DNA of 64,000 bases from Acidobacteriota bacterium (GCA_016712445.1 JADJRB010000001.1:310001-374000); one strand, 5' to 3'; numbered from the stretch's first letter, positions 54,638 through 63,800 are shown. Translations and numbers: made by a program. The notes: a model not told the origin generated them from the letters alone.

Positions 54638-55821
54638 GACGCGCCGTCAACGGCCGCTGAAGAGGCGGCGCCAACCTGCTTGGCCGTGTAGGCGTCCATG
54701 GCAACGACCTCCGGCTTCTCTTCCTCGGCCGGCATGGTCTGGATGCTCATCAGGCGCGGAGCCGTCGTGCTGATCGTGCGGGTGGAGGTCGAGACCGCAG
54801 CCGGGGCCGTGGTGGGCGTGATGGTGTAATAACCATCGTCACCGGCGGCCGAGCCATCTGCGAACAGCAGCGTCTCATCGACAGCATCTTCGCCCGACTT
54901 GCCGGCGTCGAGCGCCGCGAGCTGAACCGCGACCGCCTGCTTGCGGGCTTCGAAATTGCGTTCGACGCTGGCCCATTCGGAGCCGCGCGGGAAGCGATAG
55001 AAGATGTGCATACCGACCTGGCTGGTCTGCACCAGGCCCGAATTCCAGATCGGGTCCACGTAGGTCGCGTGGTAATGGGTTGCCCCGCCCGTGCGCTCTT
55101 CGTTGAGATTCATGAGGACGTGGGCCGCGATGCGCTTCGCACGCTCCCAGTTCTCGCCTTTCGGCTTGGTCTTCATGGCGCCGTCACAGGTGAACGTGAA
55201 CTGGCAGCCGGTCGTGCGGGTCGCGCCCTGGAAGACAACGCCGCATGCCGTATCCGGATAGCGGTGGTCCTTCATGCGGTTCGAGATCACCTCGGCAACC
55301 GCCAGCTGGCCTTCGAGCGGCTCACGGGCCGACTCGTAATAGACGGCCTGCGCCATGCACATCAGCTCGGAATCGATCGACTCCGCGCGTTGAACTTCTT
55401 CGGTACGGAACGAGGCCAGCGTCTGCAGCGCGGCGCCATCACGGTCGCGCTTCGCATAGCGGCTCATCGAGGAATCGGGGTCGCGGTTCAGTGTGTATTC
55501 GACCGTGCGCAGCCAGGGCGTGTCGAGCAGGGCCGGCGCGTTCGCATCAGCGCGCGCTGCAAGACCGGCATCCTGGTAAGCGGCGAAGCGCTGGGCTTCG
55601 GCGCGGTATTCAGCGTCAGCCCGCAGGCTCGCCTGCTGGTTCGAGATCACCGGGAGCGACACGGAGGCGGTAACCGCACAGACGGCAATCATCCCGCCAC
55701 GGATGAACACTTCGCGCTGCTCTTGATCCGTCATACCGAGCCACCACCGTTTGAGCTTTTCACGCAGCCCATTCAGGGTGACCAGACTCGTCTGGCTTGG
55801 TTGAAGAAACCTTAACATCAC
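54634..55821 (-). CDS. Cell-wall hydrolase of the SleB family
   Basis: A 395-aa protein with one membrane-spanning helix near residues 40-60 (RGGMIAVCAVTASVSLPVI) and a SleB-type domain: MCMAQAVYYESAREPLEGQLAVAEVISNRMKD (catalytic Glu in YYESAREP), GVVFQGATRTTGCQFTFTCDG and ATHYHATYVDPIWN. The family hydrolyses peptidoglycan; in proteobacteria it acts in envelope remodelling. The C-terminal 120 residues are Ala/Thr/Ser-rich and probably disordered. It starts at the first of two Met codons. Confidence 0.87.
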   Translation of the reverse strand: MMLRFLQPSQTSLVTLNGLREKLKRWWLGMTDQEQREVFIRGGMIAVCAVTASVSLPVISNQQASLRADAEYRAEAQRFAAYQDAGLAARADANAPALLDTPWLRTVEYTLNRDPDSSMSRYAKRDRDGAALQTLASFRTEEVQRAESIDSELMCMAQAVYYESAREPLEGQLAVAEVISNRMKDHRYPDTACGVVFQGATRTTGCQFTFTCDGAMKTKPKGENWERAKRIAAHVLMNLNEERTGGATHYHATYVDPIWNSGLVQTSQVGMHIFYRFPRGSEWASVERNFEARKQAVAVQLAALDAGKSGEDAVDETLLFADGSAAGDDGYYTITPTTAPAAVSTSTRTISTTAPRLMSIQTMPAEEEKPEVVAMDAYTAKQVGAASSAAVDGAS

Positions 55822-56172
55822 CGATCCTCTTTACCCGGCCGGCGGTTATGTTCCGCCTTGAGACCCGGGCTTCCAGGGTTAGTACGCATAGTCTGAGGAC
55901 CGAACGCGTCCCACCACGCCCGTTAGGGCACGGGGGACTTGGCCCACCCGTCGCTATCTAGCAATAATCCAGCCAATGTTCTGAGTGACAAAGTCGAAAG
56001 GGTCCCGCACAGATGGAGGCGGGAGGTTAAACGAATTTCGAGCAAATTGGTTCCAACGGCCTGAAAAATTGGTGTTTTCAGCCCTGTCGGGGATCAACCT
56101 CGGCGATTCCGGGCGGAAAGCAGTGTTGCGAAAAAACAACACTCAAGCGCCCGCAAAAATGGCGGGTTTTGG
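55822..56172. other. 351-bp intergenic region, AT-rich, likely SleB leader and ppdK 3' region
   Basis: No gene was found here on either strand. The part near SleB (55822-55960) is GC-rich with short stems such as CCCGGGCTTCCAGGG and CGTTAGGGCACGGG. The part near ppdK (56000-56160) is noticeably AT-richer (ATCCAGCCAATGTTCTGAG, AAATTGGTTCC). It holds a perfect 7-bp hairpin AGTGTTG-N8-CAACACT at 56122-56143 and a CCCGC-N7-GCGGG stem at 56150-56166 just past the ppdK stop. Promoters for SleB and a weak terminator for ppdK are expected; I cannot place them exactly. Confidence 0.5.
56122..56143. repeat. Short perfect hairpin near the ppdK 3' end
   Basis: AGTGTTG - CGAAAAAA - CAACACT forms a seven-base-pair stem with an eight-base loop containing six As. 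On the minus strand it lies about 30 nt past the ppdK stop and its loop is T-rich rather than its tail, so it is not a standard terminator. It could be part of a folded 3' end or an operator. Confidence 0.35.
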
Positions 56173-58890
56173 TTACTTTGCGCCGTCTTTGAGCGCTGCC
56201 TGTGCCGCCGCAAGACGGGCAATCGGCACCCGGTAGGGCGAGCAGGAGACGTAATCGAGGCCCGACCGGTGGCAGAATTCCACGGACGCAGGGTCGCCGC
56301 CGTGTTCACCACAAATACCGAGTTTTATCCCGGGGCGGGTGCGCCGGCCGCGTTCGGCGGCCATCTTCACCAGCTCGCCGACGCCTTCCTGGTCGAGCGT
56401 CACGAAGGGATCCTTCTCGTAGATGCCCTTCTCCGAGTAGGCCTGCAGGAAGCGGCCCGCATCGTCGCGGCTGATGCCGAGCGTGGTCTGAGTCAGGTCA
56501 TTGGTGCCGAACGAGAAGAACGCAGCTGACTGCGCGATCTCGCCGGCCTGCAAGGCGGCGCGCGGCAATTCGATCATTGTACCGACGGTATAGTCGACCT
56601 CGGTGCCCGTTTCCCTGAAGACGGTCTTCGCCGTCTCGTCGACGAGCGACTTGAGAATTGCGAGTTCGCGCTGCGTGGCGACCAGCGGGATCATCACTTC
56701 CGGCACCGGCTTCAGCTTGCCTTCCTTCGCGACGTTCACAGCCGCTTCGAAAATGGCGCGGGCCTGCATCTCGTAGATTTCCGGATAGGTGATGCCGAGA
56801 CGGCAGCCGCGGTGACCGAGCATCGGGTTCGACTCGTGCAGGTCGTGGGCGCGGCGGCGCAGTTCGTCCGCGTTGATGCCGGATGCCTTGGCGACGTTGT
56901 CGATATCCTCGTCGGTGTGCGGCAGGAACTCGTGGAGCGGCGGATCGAGCAGGCGGATGGTCGCCGGGCGGCCTTCCAGGATGCGGAAGATCTCCTCGAA
57001 ATCCGAACGCTGCATCGGCAGCAGGCGGGCAAGCGCCTCGCGGCGGCCCTTCTCGTCGTTCGACAGGATCATGGCGCGCACCGCCGGGATGCGGTCCTCG
57101 TCGAAGAACATGTGCTCGGTGCGGCAAAGGCCGACGCCCTCGGCGCCGAACTCGACGGCGGTGCGCGTGTCGAGCGGGGTTTCCGCGTTGGCGCGCACCT
57201 TCAGGCGGCGCGCCTTGTCGGCCCAGCCCATCAGCTCGCCGAAATCGCCCGACAGGTCGGGCTTGATAAGGTCGATCGCGCCGGCCATCACGCGGCCCGT
57301 GCCGCCATCAATGGTGACCACGTCGCCCTTCTTGAACTTGCGCCCGCGCACCGTGAATTCGCCGCGCGCATGGTCGATCTTGAGGTCGCTGGCGCCGCAG
57401 ACGCAGGGCCGGCCCATGCCGCGCGCCACGACGGCCGCGTGGCTGGTCATGCCGCCACGGGCAGTGACGATGGCGCGGGCCGCGTGCATGCCCTTGATGT
57501 CGTCCGGGCTCGTCTCGACGCGAACGAGGATGACATCCTCGCCCTTGGCGGCGAGCGTGAAGGCTTCCTCGGAATCGAAGACAACCTTGCCGACCGCGGC
57601 GCCGGGGCTCGCCGGCAGGCCTTTGACGATAACGTCATAGGCGGGGATCTTCGCGGCCTTCTGTTCCTGCTCGTTCGGGATGCGCGGGTGGAGCAGCTGG
57701 TCGAGCTGCGACGGCTCGAGGCGCAGCAGCGCGTCCTTCTCCGAGATCAGCTTCTCGCGCACCATGTCGACGGCGATCTTCACGGCGGCGGCGGCGGTGC
57801 GTTTGCCGTTGCGGGTCTGCAGCATGTAGAGGCGGCCGGCTTCGACCGTGAACTCGATGTCCTGCATGTCCTTGTAGTGATGCTCAAGCTTTGCGGCGAC
57901 ATCGCGCAGCTGCTTGTAGACTTCCGGCATCGAATCCTCGAGCGGCAGGTCGCCGGAGCCGAGCGTCGCAGCCCGCTCGCGCGAGATTGGCGCCGGCGTG
58001 CGGATGCCCGCCACCACGTCTTCACCCTGCGCGTTGATCAGGTATTCGCCGTAGAAAATGGCTTCGCCGTTGGACGGGTCGCGCGTGAAAGCGACGCCGG
58101 TGGCAGAGGTTTCGCCGAGGTTTCCGAACACCATCGCCTGCACGTTGACGGCGGTGCCCCAGTCTTCCGGAATGTCGTTGAGCTTGCGGTAGATGATCGC
58201 GCGGTCACTCATCCAGCTGTTGAACACAGCGGAAATCGCGCCCCAGAGCTGCTCACGCGGATCTTCCGGGAACGGGCGGCCGAGTTCCTTTTCGACCGCC
58301 GCCTTGTAGCGCACGATCACCTGTTTCCAGTTTTCGGCGGTGAGGTCGGTGTCGAGGTCGAGGCCTTCGCGCTCTTTATAGTCGTCAAGGATGTGTTCGA
58401 ACTCGTCATGGCCGAGGCCGAGAACGACGTTGGAGTACATCTGGATGAAGCGGCGATAGCTGTCATAGGCGAAGCGGTCACCGGCCAGCTTGGCGAGGCC
58501 TTGTGCGACGGCTTCGTTGAGGCCGAGGTTCAGCACGGTGTCCATCATGCCGGGCATCGAGGCGCGCGCGCCGGAGCGCACAGAGACGAGCAGCGGGTTC
58601 GCCGGATCGCCGAAGCCCTTGCCGGACTGGCGTTCGAGGCTTTCAAGCGCAGCATTCACTTCCGCTTCCAGACCCGCCGGATAAGCCCGGCCCGTCTGGT
58701 AGTAGGCCACACAAACGGCAGTGGAGATGGTGAAGCCCGGCGGCACCGGCAGGCCCAGCTTCGCCATTTCGGCGAGGTTGGCGCCCTTGCCGCCCAGCAG
58801 GTTCTTCATTGAAGCGTCGCCGTCCGCGGTGCCGCCTCCGAAGGCGTAAACCCAGGTTTGCTCTGCGCCCTTGCGTGCCGCTTCACCCAT
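56173..58890 (-). CDS. ppdK: Pyruvate, phosphate dikinase
   Basis: PPDK interconverts pyruvate, ATP and phosphate with phosphoenolpyruvate, AMP and pyrophosphate, through a phospho-histidine. The 905-aa protein has the ATP-grasp domain (LLGGKGANLAEMAKLGLPVPPGFT, SVRSGARASMPGMMDTVLNLG), the swivelling His in TARGGMTSHAAVVARGMG, and the C-terminal PEP-binding barrel with GFGTNDLTQ-like FSFGTNDLTQTTLG and CGEHGGDP. The start at 58890 follows CAGGAGGCGACTACGC. It lies 3' to glyS, a common alphaproteobacterial neighbourhood. Confidence 0.96.
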   Translation of the reverse strand: MGEAARKGAEQTWVYAFGGGTADGDASMKNLLGGKGANLAEMAKLGLPVPPGFTISTAVCVAYYQTGRAYPAGLEAEVNAALESLERQSGKGFGDPANPLLVSVRSGARASMPGMMDTVLNLGLNEAVAQGLAKLAGDRFAYDSYRRFIQMYSNVVLGLGHDEFEHILDDYKEREGLDLDTDLTAENWKQVIVRYKAAVEKELGRPFPEDPREQLWGAISAVFNSWMSDRAIIYRKLNDIPEDWGTAVNVQAMVFGNLGETSATGVAFTRDPSNGEAIFYGEYLINAQGEDVVAGIRTPAPISRERAATLGSGDLPLEDSMPEVYKQLRDVAAKLEHHYKDMQDIEFTVEAGRLYMLQTRNGKRTAAAAVKIAVDMVREKLISEKDALLRLEPSQLDQLLHPRIPNEQEQKAAKIPAYDVIVKGLPASPGAAVGKVVFDSEEAFTLAAKGEDVILVRVETSPDDIKGMHAARAIVTARGGMTSHAAVVARGMGRPCVCGASDLKIDHARGEFTVRGRKFKKGDVVTIDGGTGRVMAGAIDLIKPDLSGDFGELMGWADKARRLKVRANAETPLDTRTAVEFGAEGVGLCRTEHMFFDEDRIPAVRAMILSNDEKGRREALARLLPMQRSDFEEIFRILEGRPATIRLLDPPLHEFLPHTDEDIDNVAKASGINADELRRRAHDLHESNPMLGHRGCRLGITYPEIYEMQARAIFEAAVNVAKEGKLKPVPEVMIPLVATQRELAILKSLVDETAKTVFRETGTEVDYTVGTMIELPRAALQAGEIAQSAAFFSFGTNDLTQTTLGISRDDAGRFLQAYSEKGIYEKDPFVTLDQEGVGELVKMAAERGRRTRPGIKLGICGEHGGDPASVEFCHRSGLDYVSCSPYRVPIARLAAAQAALKDGAK

Positions 58891-59094
58891 GCGTAGTCGC
58901 CTCCTGTGTTCAGGCCCCGAGCCCATCAGACTCGCTTCGGGCTGCCGTTTTGCAAGTCCTATGCTGCATTGCACAGCAACTGAGAAGTGCGCGTTTCGTC
59001 TTCCCGGCGAGTGACAACGTTGTTTGTTCGCGCGCCGGGGAAGGTGCTGCCCCGCTGCAGGGCGCTGCGCGTTCCGAACCGGAACAAGTTGCCC

Positions 59095-61308
59095 CTAGCC
59101 CTCGATCCGCGAGAAATCAGCAACCCGGTGCAGCGCTTCGCGCACCGCCACCAGCAGCGCCAGACGGTTCGCCCGGATGGCGGCGTCGGCATCATTCACC
59201 ATAACGCCCTCGAAGAAAGCATCGACCGGGGCACGCAGGCCCGCGAGCACGCGCATGGCACCGGCGAAGTCTTCCTTCGCGAGCGGCGCTTCGAGCGAGG
59301 ACTCGGCGGCGGTCACGGCTTTCCAGAGCGCCTGTTCGGCGGCGGGCCCTTTGGCGATGAGCGCCGGGTCGACGGAGAGATTCTCCGGCAGCGCGCCTTT
59401 CTTCTCTTCTGCCTTTAGAATGTTCGCGGCGCGCTTGTAACCGGCGAGCAGCGTCGCGCCGTCTTCCGTTTCGAGGAAGGCGCCGAGCGCCTCGACGCGC
59501 TTCACGATGAGGACGAGGTCATCCTCGCCGAGCGCGAAGACGGCGTCGATCAGATCGTGGCGTTTGCCCTGGTCACGGAGGACTTGCTTGAGGCGGTCTG
59601 CGAAGAAGGAGAGGAGGTCTTGCATTTTTGGCTCAAGGCGCTCGAACAGCACCTTCAGCACCGCCAAGTCACGGACCTTTGATCGCGCCTTTTCAGCAAA
59701 CTTCTTTGATACCGAATCTGGGAAGAATGGCTGCACTCCAGCAAACCTCTTCTCCACCAGCGCTTCGAGCCCTCTAAGTTCGGCTTCAGCGTACTCAGAC
59801 GAATGCAGCATGCATTCACCGCCCAACCGTAGCCGAATGGCATTCTCCAAAACAATCCGCACCACACCCAACGCCGCGCGCCGCAATGCGAACGGGTCTT
59901 TCGATCCCGTCGGCTTCTCGTCAATCGCCCAGAAGCCAACCAGCGTATCCAGCTTGTCCGCCAGCGCGACGGCGACCGCCACCGGCTCTGACGGCACGGC
60001 ATCGCTTGGACCCTGCGGTTTGTAGTGATCTCGGATCGCATCGGCCACGCGCGCATCTTCGCCTGCGGCGCGCGCATAATACCGCCCCATCACGCCTTGC
60101 AGTTCCGGGAACTCGCCAACCATTTCGGACACAAGGTCCGCCTTTGCCAGACGCGCGGCGCGCTCTGCGAGGTCCGGATCTGCGCCAACTTTCGGTGCCA
60201 GCTCGCGCGCTAGCGCCGCGACGCGCTCCACCTTGTCACCGAGCGAGCCAAGCTCTTCCTTGAAGGCGATGGTCTTCAGCTTTTCGCCCATCACCTCCAG
60301 CGGCGTTGCCTTGTCCTTCTCCCAGAAGAAGCGCGCATCCGACAGACGCGCCGACAGCACGCGCGCATTGCCCTCGGCGATCTTCACGCCGCCATCGCTT
60401 GCGGAAATGTTCGCCACCACGATGAAGTTCGGCGCGAGGCCCTCCGTACCCGGACGGCGCACGGCGAAATACTTCTGGTGCGTGCGCATCGACAGCTTGA
60501 TCACTTCCGGCGGCAGGTCAAGGAAGGACGGGTCCATCTGCCCGAGCACGACGACCGGCCATTCGGCCAGCCCCGTCACTTCTTCCAGCAGCCCCTCGTC
60601 CGGCACCAATTCGAGCCCGGCCTTGCCGCACACGGCCGCAATTCCCTCGAGGATGCGTGCACGACGATCGGCCCGCGACAGGATCACATGACCCTTGCCT
60701 TCGAGCTGCTTCTTGTAGTCGGCCCAGCCTTTGACCGTGTACGGACCTCGCCCGTGAACGCGGTGGCCTTCGGTGACATTGCCGCTCGCCGTGCCGCCGA
60801 CTTCAAACGGCACAACGGCGCCGTCCAGCACGCAGACGATGCCTTGCAGCGGACGCACCCAGCGCAGCTCGCCGGTGCCCCAGCGCATCGATTTCGGCCA
60901 GTGGAATCCCTTGATGATTTCGGGCACCGCCTCGGCGATCACGTCCTTCGCATCCCTGCCCGGCTTCGACAGGTAGGCGACATAGGAGTCGCCCTTCTTC
61001 GGATCGGAGACGATTTCGGCTTGGCTGATATCGGCCAGCCCCGCGGCGCGCAGGAAGCCCGCAATCGCCTGCTCCGGCGCGCCCACCTTGGGACCTTTCT
61101 TCTCTTCGCGCACATCTGCCGAGCGCAGGTCCAGCCCTTCGATCACCGCTGTCAGGCGGCGCGGGCCGGAAACCGCAAACGCGCTTTTCCAACTGAGGCC
61201 AGCTTCCTTCAGCCGCGCGGTCAACGCGGCGAGGAGATCGGCCTCGGCCTTTGCCTGCATGCGCGCAGGAATTTCCTCGGAAAAGAGTTCGAGCAGGAGT
61301 TCAGCCAT
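59095..61308 (-). CDS. glyS: Glycine--tRNA ligase beta subunit
   Basis: GlyS is the large subunit of the alpha2-beta2 bacterial glycyl-tRNA synthetase; it holds the tRNA-binding part. The 737-aa protein starts MAELLLELFSEEIPARM and contains MRWGTGELRWVRPLQGIV, RTHQKYFAVR, NARVLSARLSDARFFWEKD and the C-terminal DALR-like part. By hand count the segment 59641-59820 is about 54% G+C against about 65% around it, an oddity inside the gene. It follows an Asp/Arg-rich small gene and a REP-like hairpin. Confidence 0.95.
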   Translation of the reverse strand: MAELLLELFSEEIPARMQAKAEADLLAALTARLKEAGLSWKSAFAVSGPRRLTAVIEGLDLRSADVREEKKGPKVGAPEQAIAGFLRAAGLADISQAEIVSDPKKGDSYVAYLSKPGRDAKDVIAEAVPEIIKGFHWPKSMRWGTGELRWVRPLQGIVCVLDGAVVPFEVGGTASGNVTEGHRVHGRGPYTVKGWADYKKQLEGKGHVILSRADRRARILEGIAAVCGKAGLELVPDEGLLEEVTGLAEWPVVVLGQMDPSFLDLPPEVIKLSMRTHQKYFAVRRPGTEGLAPNFIVVANISASDGGVKIAEGNARVLSARLSDARFFWEKDKATPLEVMGEKLKTIAFKEELGSLGDKVERVAALARELAPKVGADPDLAERAARLAKADLVSEMVGEFPELQGVMGRYYARAAGEDARVADAIRDHYKPQGPSDAVPSEPVAVAVALADKLDTLVGFWAIDEKPTGSKDPFALRRAALGVVRIVLENAIRLRLGGECMLHSSEYAEAELRGLEALVEKRFAGVQPFFPDSVSKKFAEKARSKVRDLAVLKVLFERLEPKMQDLLSFFADRLKQVLRDQGKRHDLIDAVFALGEDDLVLIVKRVEALGAFLETEDGATLLAGYKRAANILKAEEKKGALPENLSVDPALIAKGPAAEQALWKAVTAAESSLEAPLAKEDFAGAMRVLAGLRAPVDAFFEGVMVNDADAAIRANRLALLVAVREALHRVADFSRIEG

Positions 61309-61387
61309 GGGCCCAGTCAATCAGCGGCAAGTGAGGCCGCCACGGCTTACAGGCGCCGGCGCCGGGGTCAAGCGCACCACACCTTCT

Positions 61388-61414
61388 CCCCTCTCCCGTG
61401 CAACGGGAGAGGGG
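61388..61414. repeat. REP-like hairpin between a small gene and glyS
   Basis: CCCCTCTCCCGT - GCA - ACGGGAGAGGGG (12-bp stem) preceded by CTT and followed by TTCAGG. The design recalls the repeats at 39.8-40.3 kb (CCCC..stem..GGGGTT) but the outer tail differs. It lies in the 119-bp gap between a small secreted-protein gene and glyS on the minus strand, so it may fold in the mRNA and shape glyS expression. Confidence 0.65.
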
Positions 61415-61427
61415 TTCAGGCGCAGGC

Positions 61428-61742
61428 CTAGTGGCGGCGGTCGATCCGGTCTTCCCGGCGATCGAGCACGTTCTCGGCGCGGTCGAGGCGGTCCTCGATC
61501 ACGTCGCGCGGGCCATGGTCATAGGCCTCGTCCCGGCGGCTTTCGCGGCGGTCGACCTTGTTCTCGAACCTGTCGAGACGGTCTTCGGCGAGGTCAGCGC
61601 GGCTGCCTTGCGCAAAGTCGCCGCGCACTTCTGCGGCGGTAAGGCGGTGGTCGATCCGGCCGAGGCGTTCGGCGGGGCCGGCGAGTGCGGCCGGAGCGGC
61701 AAAGGCCGCAATCAAGGCAGCTGCGATCAGGGGTTTGAACAT
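61428..61742 (-). CDS. Asp/Arg-rich small exported protein
   Basis: A 104-aa exported protein of unknown family: signal peptide KPLIAAALIAAFAAPAALA, then a charged low-complexity helix built from a repeated EDRLDR/EDRIDR-type unit (EDRLDRFENKVDRRES, VIEDRLDRAENVLDRREDR). It is probably an extended coiled coil in the periplasm. It is unusual in lying between the two glycyl-tRNA synthetase subunit genes, glyQ and glyS, on the same strand. Its role is unknown. Confidence 0.7.
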   Translation of the reverse strand: MFKPLIAAALIAAFAAPAALAGPAERLGRIDHRLTAAEVRGDFAQGSRADLAEDRLDRFENKVDRRESRRDEAYDHGPRDVIEDRLDRAENVLDRREDRIDRRH

Positions 61743-61874
61743 GCTTGGTCCTCCTTGAGTTGCATGACCCGTTTGTTCGGATCATGCGGGTTCAACGAGA
61801 GCGGGGCTGTGCTTCCGTCGCGGGGAAGTGAAAGAATCTGCGCTTAATGCACTGATTTTTATATGAATATATGT

Positions 61875-62768
61875 TCAGGTTGCGGACTGGCTTTCCGCCC
61901 ACTGCGCCGCAGCGCCACGTGCCAGGTCACGCACGCGGGCGATGTAGGCCTGCCGCTCGGTCGGGCTGATGGCGCCGCGGGCGTCGATCAGGTTGAAGGT
62001 GTGCGACGCCTTGAGGGCATAGTCATAGGCGGGCAGCGGCTTGCCGGCGCCGCGCAGCGCAACCGACTGCGTCTCGCAGTCAGCAAACCAGCGTTTCAGC
62101 ATCTCGACATCCGAATGTTCGAAGTTGAAGGCACTTTGCTGGCGCTCATTCTCCAGGAACACGTCGCCATACGTCAGCGGCACGGCGGAGGCCGGGTCGT
62201 TGAACGGAAGGTCGTAAACCCGGTCCACGCCGAACACGTACATGGCGAGGCGCTCGAGGCCGTAGGTCAGCTCGCCCGAAACCGGAAACACGTCGAGCCC
62301 GCCGACCTGCTGGAAATAAGTGTACTGGCTGACTTCCATCCCGTCGCACCAGACTTCCCAGCCAAGGCCCCAGGCGCCCACGGTCGGGTTCTCCCAATCG
62401 TCTTCCACGAAGCGGATGTCGTGCACGGTCGGGTCGATGCCGATCCGGTAGAGGCTCTCAAGATAGAGGTCCTGAAGGTTGGCCGGGTTCGGCTTCAGGA
62501 TCACCTGATATTGGTAGTAATGGCCAAGCCGGTTGGGGTTCTCGCCATAGCGGCCATCCTTTGGGCGGCGCGAAGGCTGAACATAGGCGGCGCGCCAGTT
62601 CTTCGGGCCGAGCGCGCGCAGCACGGTGCCGGGGTGCAGCGTACCGGCGCCAACTTCCATGTCATAGGGCTGCAGGATCGCGCAGCCCTGCGCGGCCCAG
62701 TAGGCCTGCAGCGTCAGGATCAGGTCCTGGAAGGATTTCGGTTTGGCGTGGGCTTTCGGCGCAGGCAT
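61875..62768 (-). CDS. glyQ: Glycine--tRNA ligase alpha subunit
   Basis: GlyQ is the catalytic small subunit of the alpha2-beta2 glycyl-tRNA synthetase. The 297-aa product contains FQDLILTLQAYWAAQGCAILQPYDMEVGAGTLHPGTVLRALGPKNWRAAYVQPSRRP (class II motifs in the first 70 residues), HYYQYQVILKPNPAN and GGLDVFPVSGELTYGLERLAMYV. It is co-directional with glyS, but separated from it by 460 bp that hold an Asp/Arg-rich gene and a hairpin. Confidence 0.96.
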   Translation of the reverse strand: MPAPKAHAKPKSFQDLILTLQAYWAAQGCAILQPYDMEVGAGTLHPGTVLRALGPKNWRAAYVQPSRRPKDGRYGENPNRLGHYYQYQVILKPNPANLQDLYLESLYRIGIDPTVHDIRFVEDDWENPTVGAWGLGWEVWCDGMEVSQYTYFQQVGGLDVFPVSGELTYGLERLAMYVFGVDRVYDLPFNDPASAVPLTYGDVFLENERQQSAFNFEHSDVEMLKRWFADCETQSVALRGAGKPLPAYDYALKASHTFNLIDARGAISPTERQAYIARVRDLARGAAAQWAESQSAT

Positions 62769-62830
62769 TGAGGGCTCGTCAGGCTGGGATGCCCCGGCCT
62801 AGCGCCTCGCCGTGCGCGGTGCAACCGGTC

Positions 62831-62941
62831 TTACCGGTCGTTGCGGCCGCGTCCCTTGTCGTGGTCACCCTGCCCGAACCAGCCGATCCACGCGATGACG
62901 ATGCCGAGCCCTACGCTCAGGATGAACAGGATGGTGAACAT
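62831..62941 (-). CDS. Single-TM microprotein, 36 aa
   Basis: A 36-residue protein MFTILFILSVGLGIVIAWIGW followed by FGQGDHDKGRGRNDR: one hydrophobic helix and a short basic/acidic tail. It has a good Shine-Dalgarno (GAGG with eight bases before the ATG), so it is likely to be expressed. Small single-span proteins of this kind often modulate transporters or sensors. It lies between glyQ and a methyltransferase gene. The family is not known to me. Confidence 0.55.
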   Translation of the reverse strand: MFTILFILSVGLGIVIAWIGWFGQGDHDKGRGRNDR

Positions 62942-63014
62942 GTCGTCGTCCTCTGGCACCCCCTCGTTCAGAGGTTGGGCGTCCCCGGCCGGAATGCAAC
63001 CTAAATCGGCGCCG

Positions 63015-63770
63015 CTACCAGTCGATCGCGCGGCCTTCGACAATCGCCTGCGCGGCCGCGCACCGGGCCTCCCCGCGCTCGTCATGCGTCACCAGCGGCG
63101 GCAACAGCGTCAGTGGCCCGCGCTTCAGCCCCTTGCGTGCGCGCACCAGCACACGTCGTGCAGGCTCGCCGGTCTTCGAGGCAATTGGTAAAACGGTGAT
63201 CTCGCCGGCCTGACGGTCCAGCACTGCCAGGATGCGGGCAAGCTCCGCTGCCCGGTGGATCAACACGAGCGGCGCGCGCGGCTTTGCGGCAAAGGCCATC
63301 GCCTTGATCCAGCCATCCAGAGGCAAGGTTTCGAGATAGGCCCCCGCCTTGCCGGCGCCGGGCTCTGAAATGGTGCCCGGCTCGAAATAGGGCGGGTTCG
63401 CGAACACCAGATCGAACTGGTTCTCGTGGGCCCGCACCCAGGCAGAGGCTTCGCCGCTCTCGATTGTGACCCGGCCGTCGAACCCGTTGACCACAGCGCC
63501 AACCCGCGCCAGCGCAGCCATGCCCGCGTCCTGATCGATGCCGGTGAAGGTGGCGCCGGGCATCCGGTAGGCCGCCGGCAGCAATGCGCCGCCGCAGCCA
63601 CACCCGAGTTCGAGCGCCTCGCCCTGGGTCAAGACCGGCAGGGCTGCGGCGAGGGCGAGCGAATCAAACCCGGCGCGGAACCCCTGCACGGGCTGCACGA
63701 GATGCACCCGCCCCTGATAGACGGTGTCTTGTGTGGTATCTGGCAGGGGTCCGGTCGGCGTGCGGCTCAT
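63015..63770 (-). CDS. TrmN6-like tRNA1(Val) adenine-methyltransferase-type protein
   Basis: A 251-aa SAM-dependent methyltransferase. SAM motif ELGCGCGGALLPAA (about residues 54-67), acidic IDQDAG, and the catalytic NPPYFEPGTI (about 126-135) identify an N6-adenine type enzyme. The opening QGRVHLVQPVQGFRAGFDSLALAA is very like TrmN6 (YfiC) and its relatives that modify A37 of tRNA-Val. The C-terminal half is divergent. It sits at the edge of the glyQ cluster. Confidence 0.85.
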   Translation of the reverse strand: MSRTPTGPLPDTTQDTVYQGRVHLVQPVQGFRAGFDSLALAAALPVLTQGEALELGCGCGGALLPAAYRMPGATFTGIDQDAGMAALARVGAVVNGFDGRVTIESGEASAWVRAHENQFDLVFANPPYFEPGTISEPGAGKAGAYLETLPLDGWIKAMAFAAKPRAPLVLIHRAAELARILAVLDRQAGEITVLPIASKTGEPARRVLVRARKGLKRGPLTLLPPLVTHDERGEARCAAAQAIVEGRAIDW

Positions 63771-63800
63771 GCCCTGCCTTCAGGCAAGGGCGCCCGCGCG

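Noticed and set aside
56122..56166. Terminator of ppdK
   Set aside because: Stems are present, but neither is followed by a run of Ts on the minus strand; listed as a hairpin only.
56812..58812. 666-aa open frame on the plus strand across ppdK
   Set aside because: Antisense shadow of ppdK in GC-rich DNA; repeated low-information His/Asp/Arg runs and no motif.
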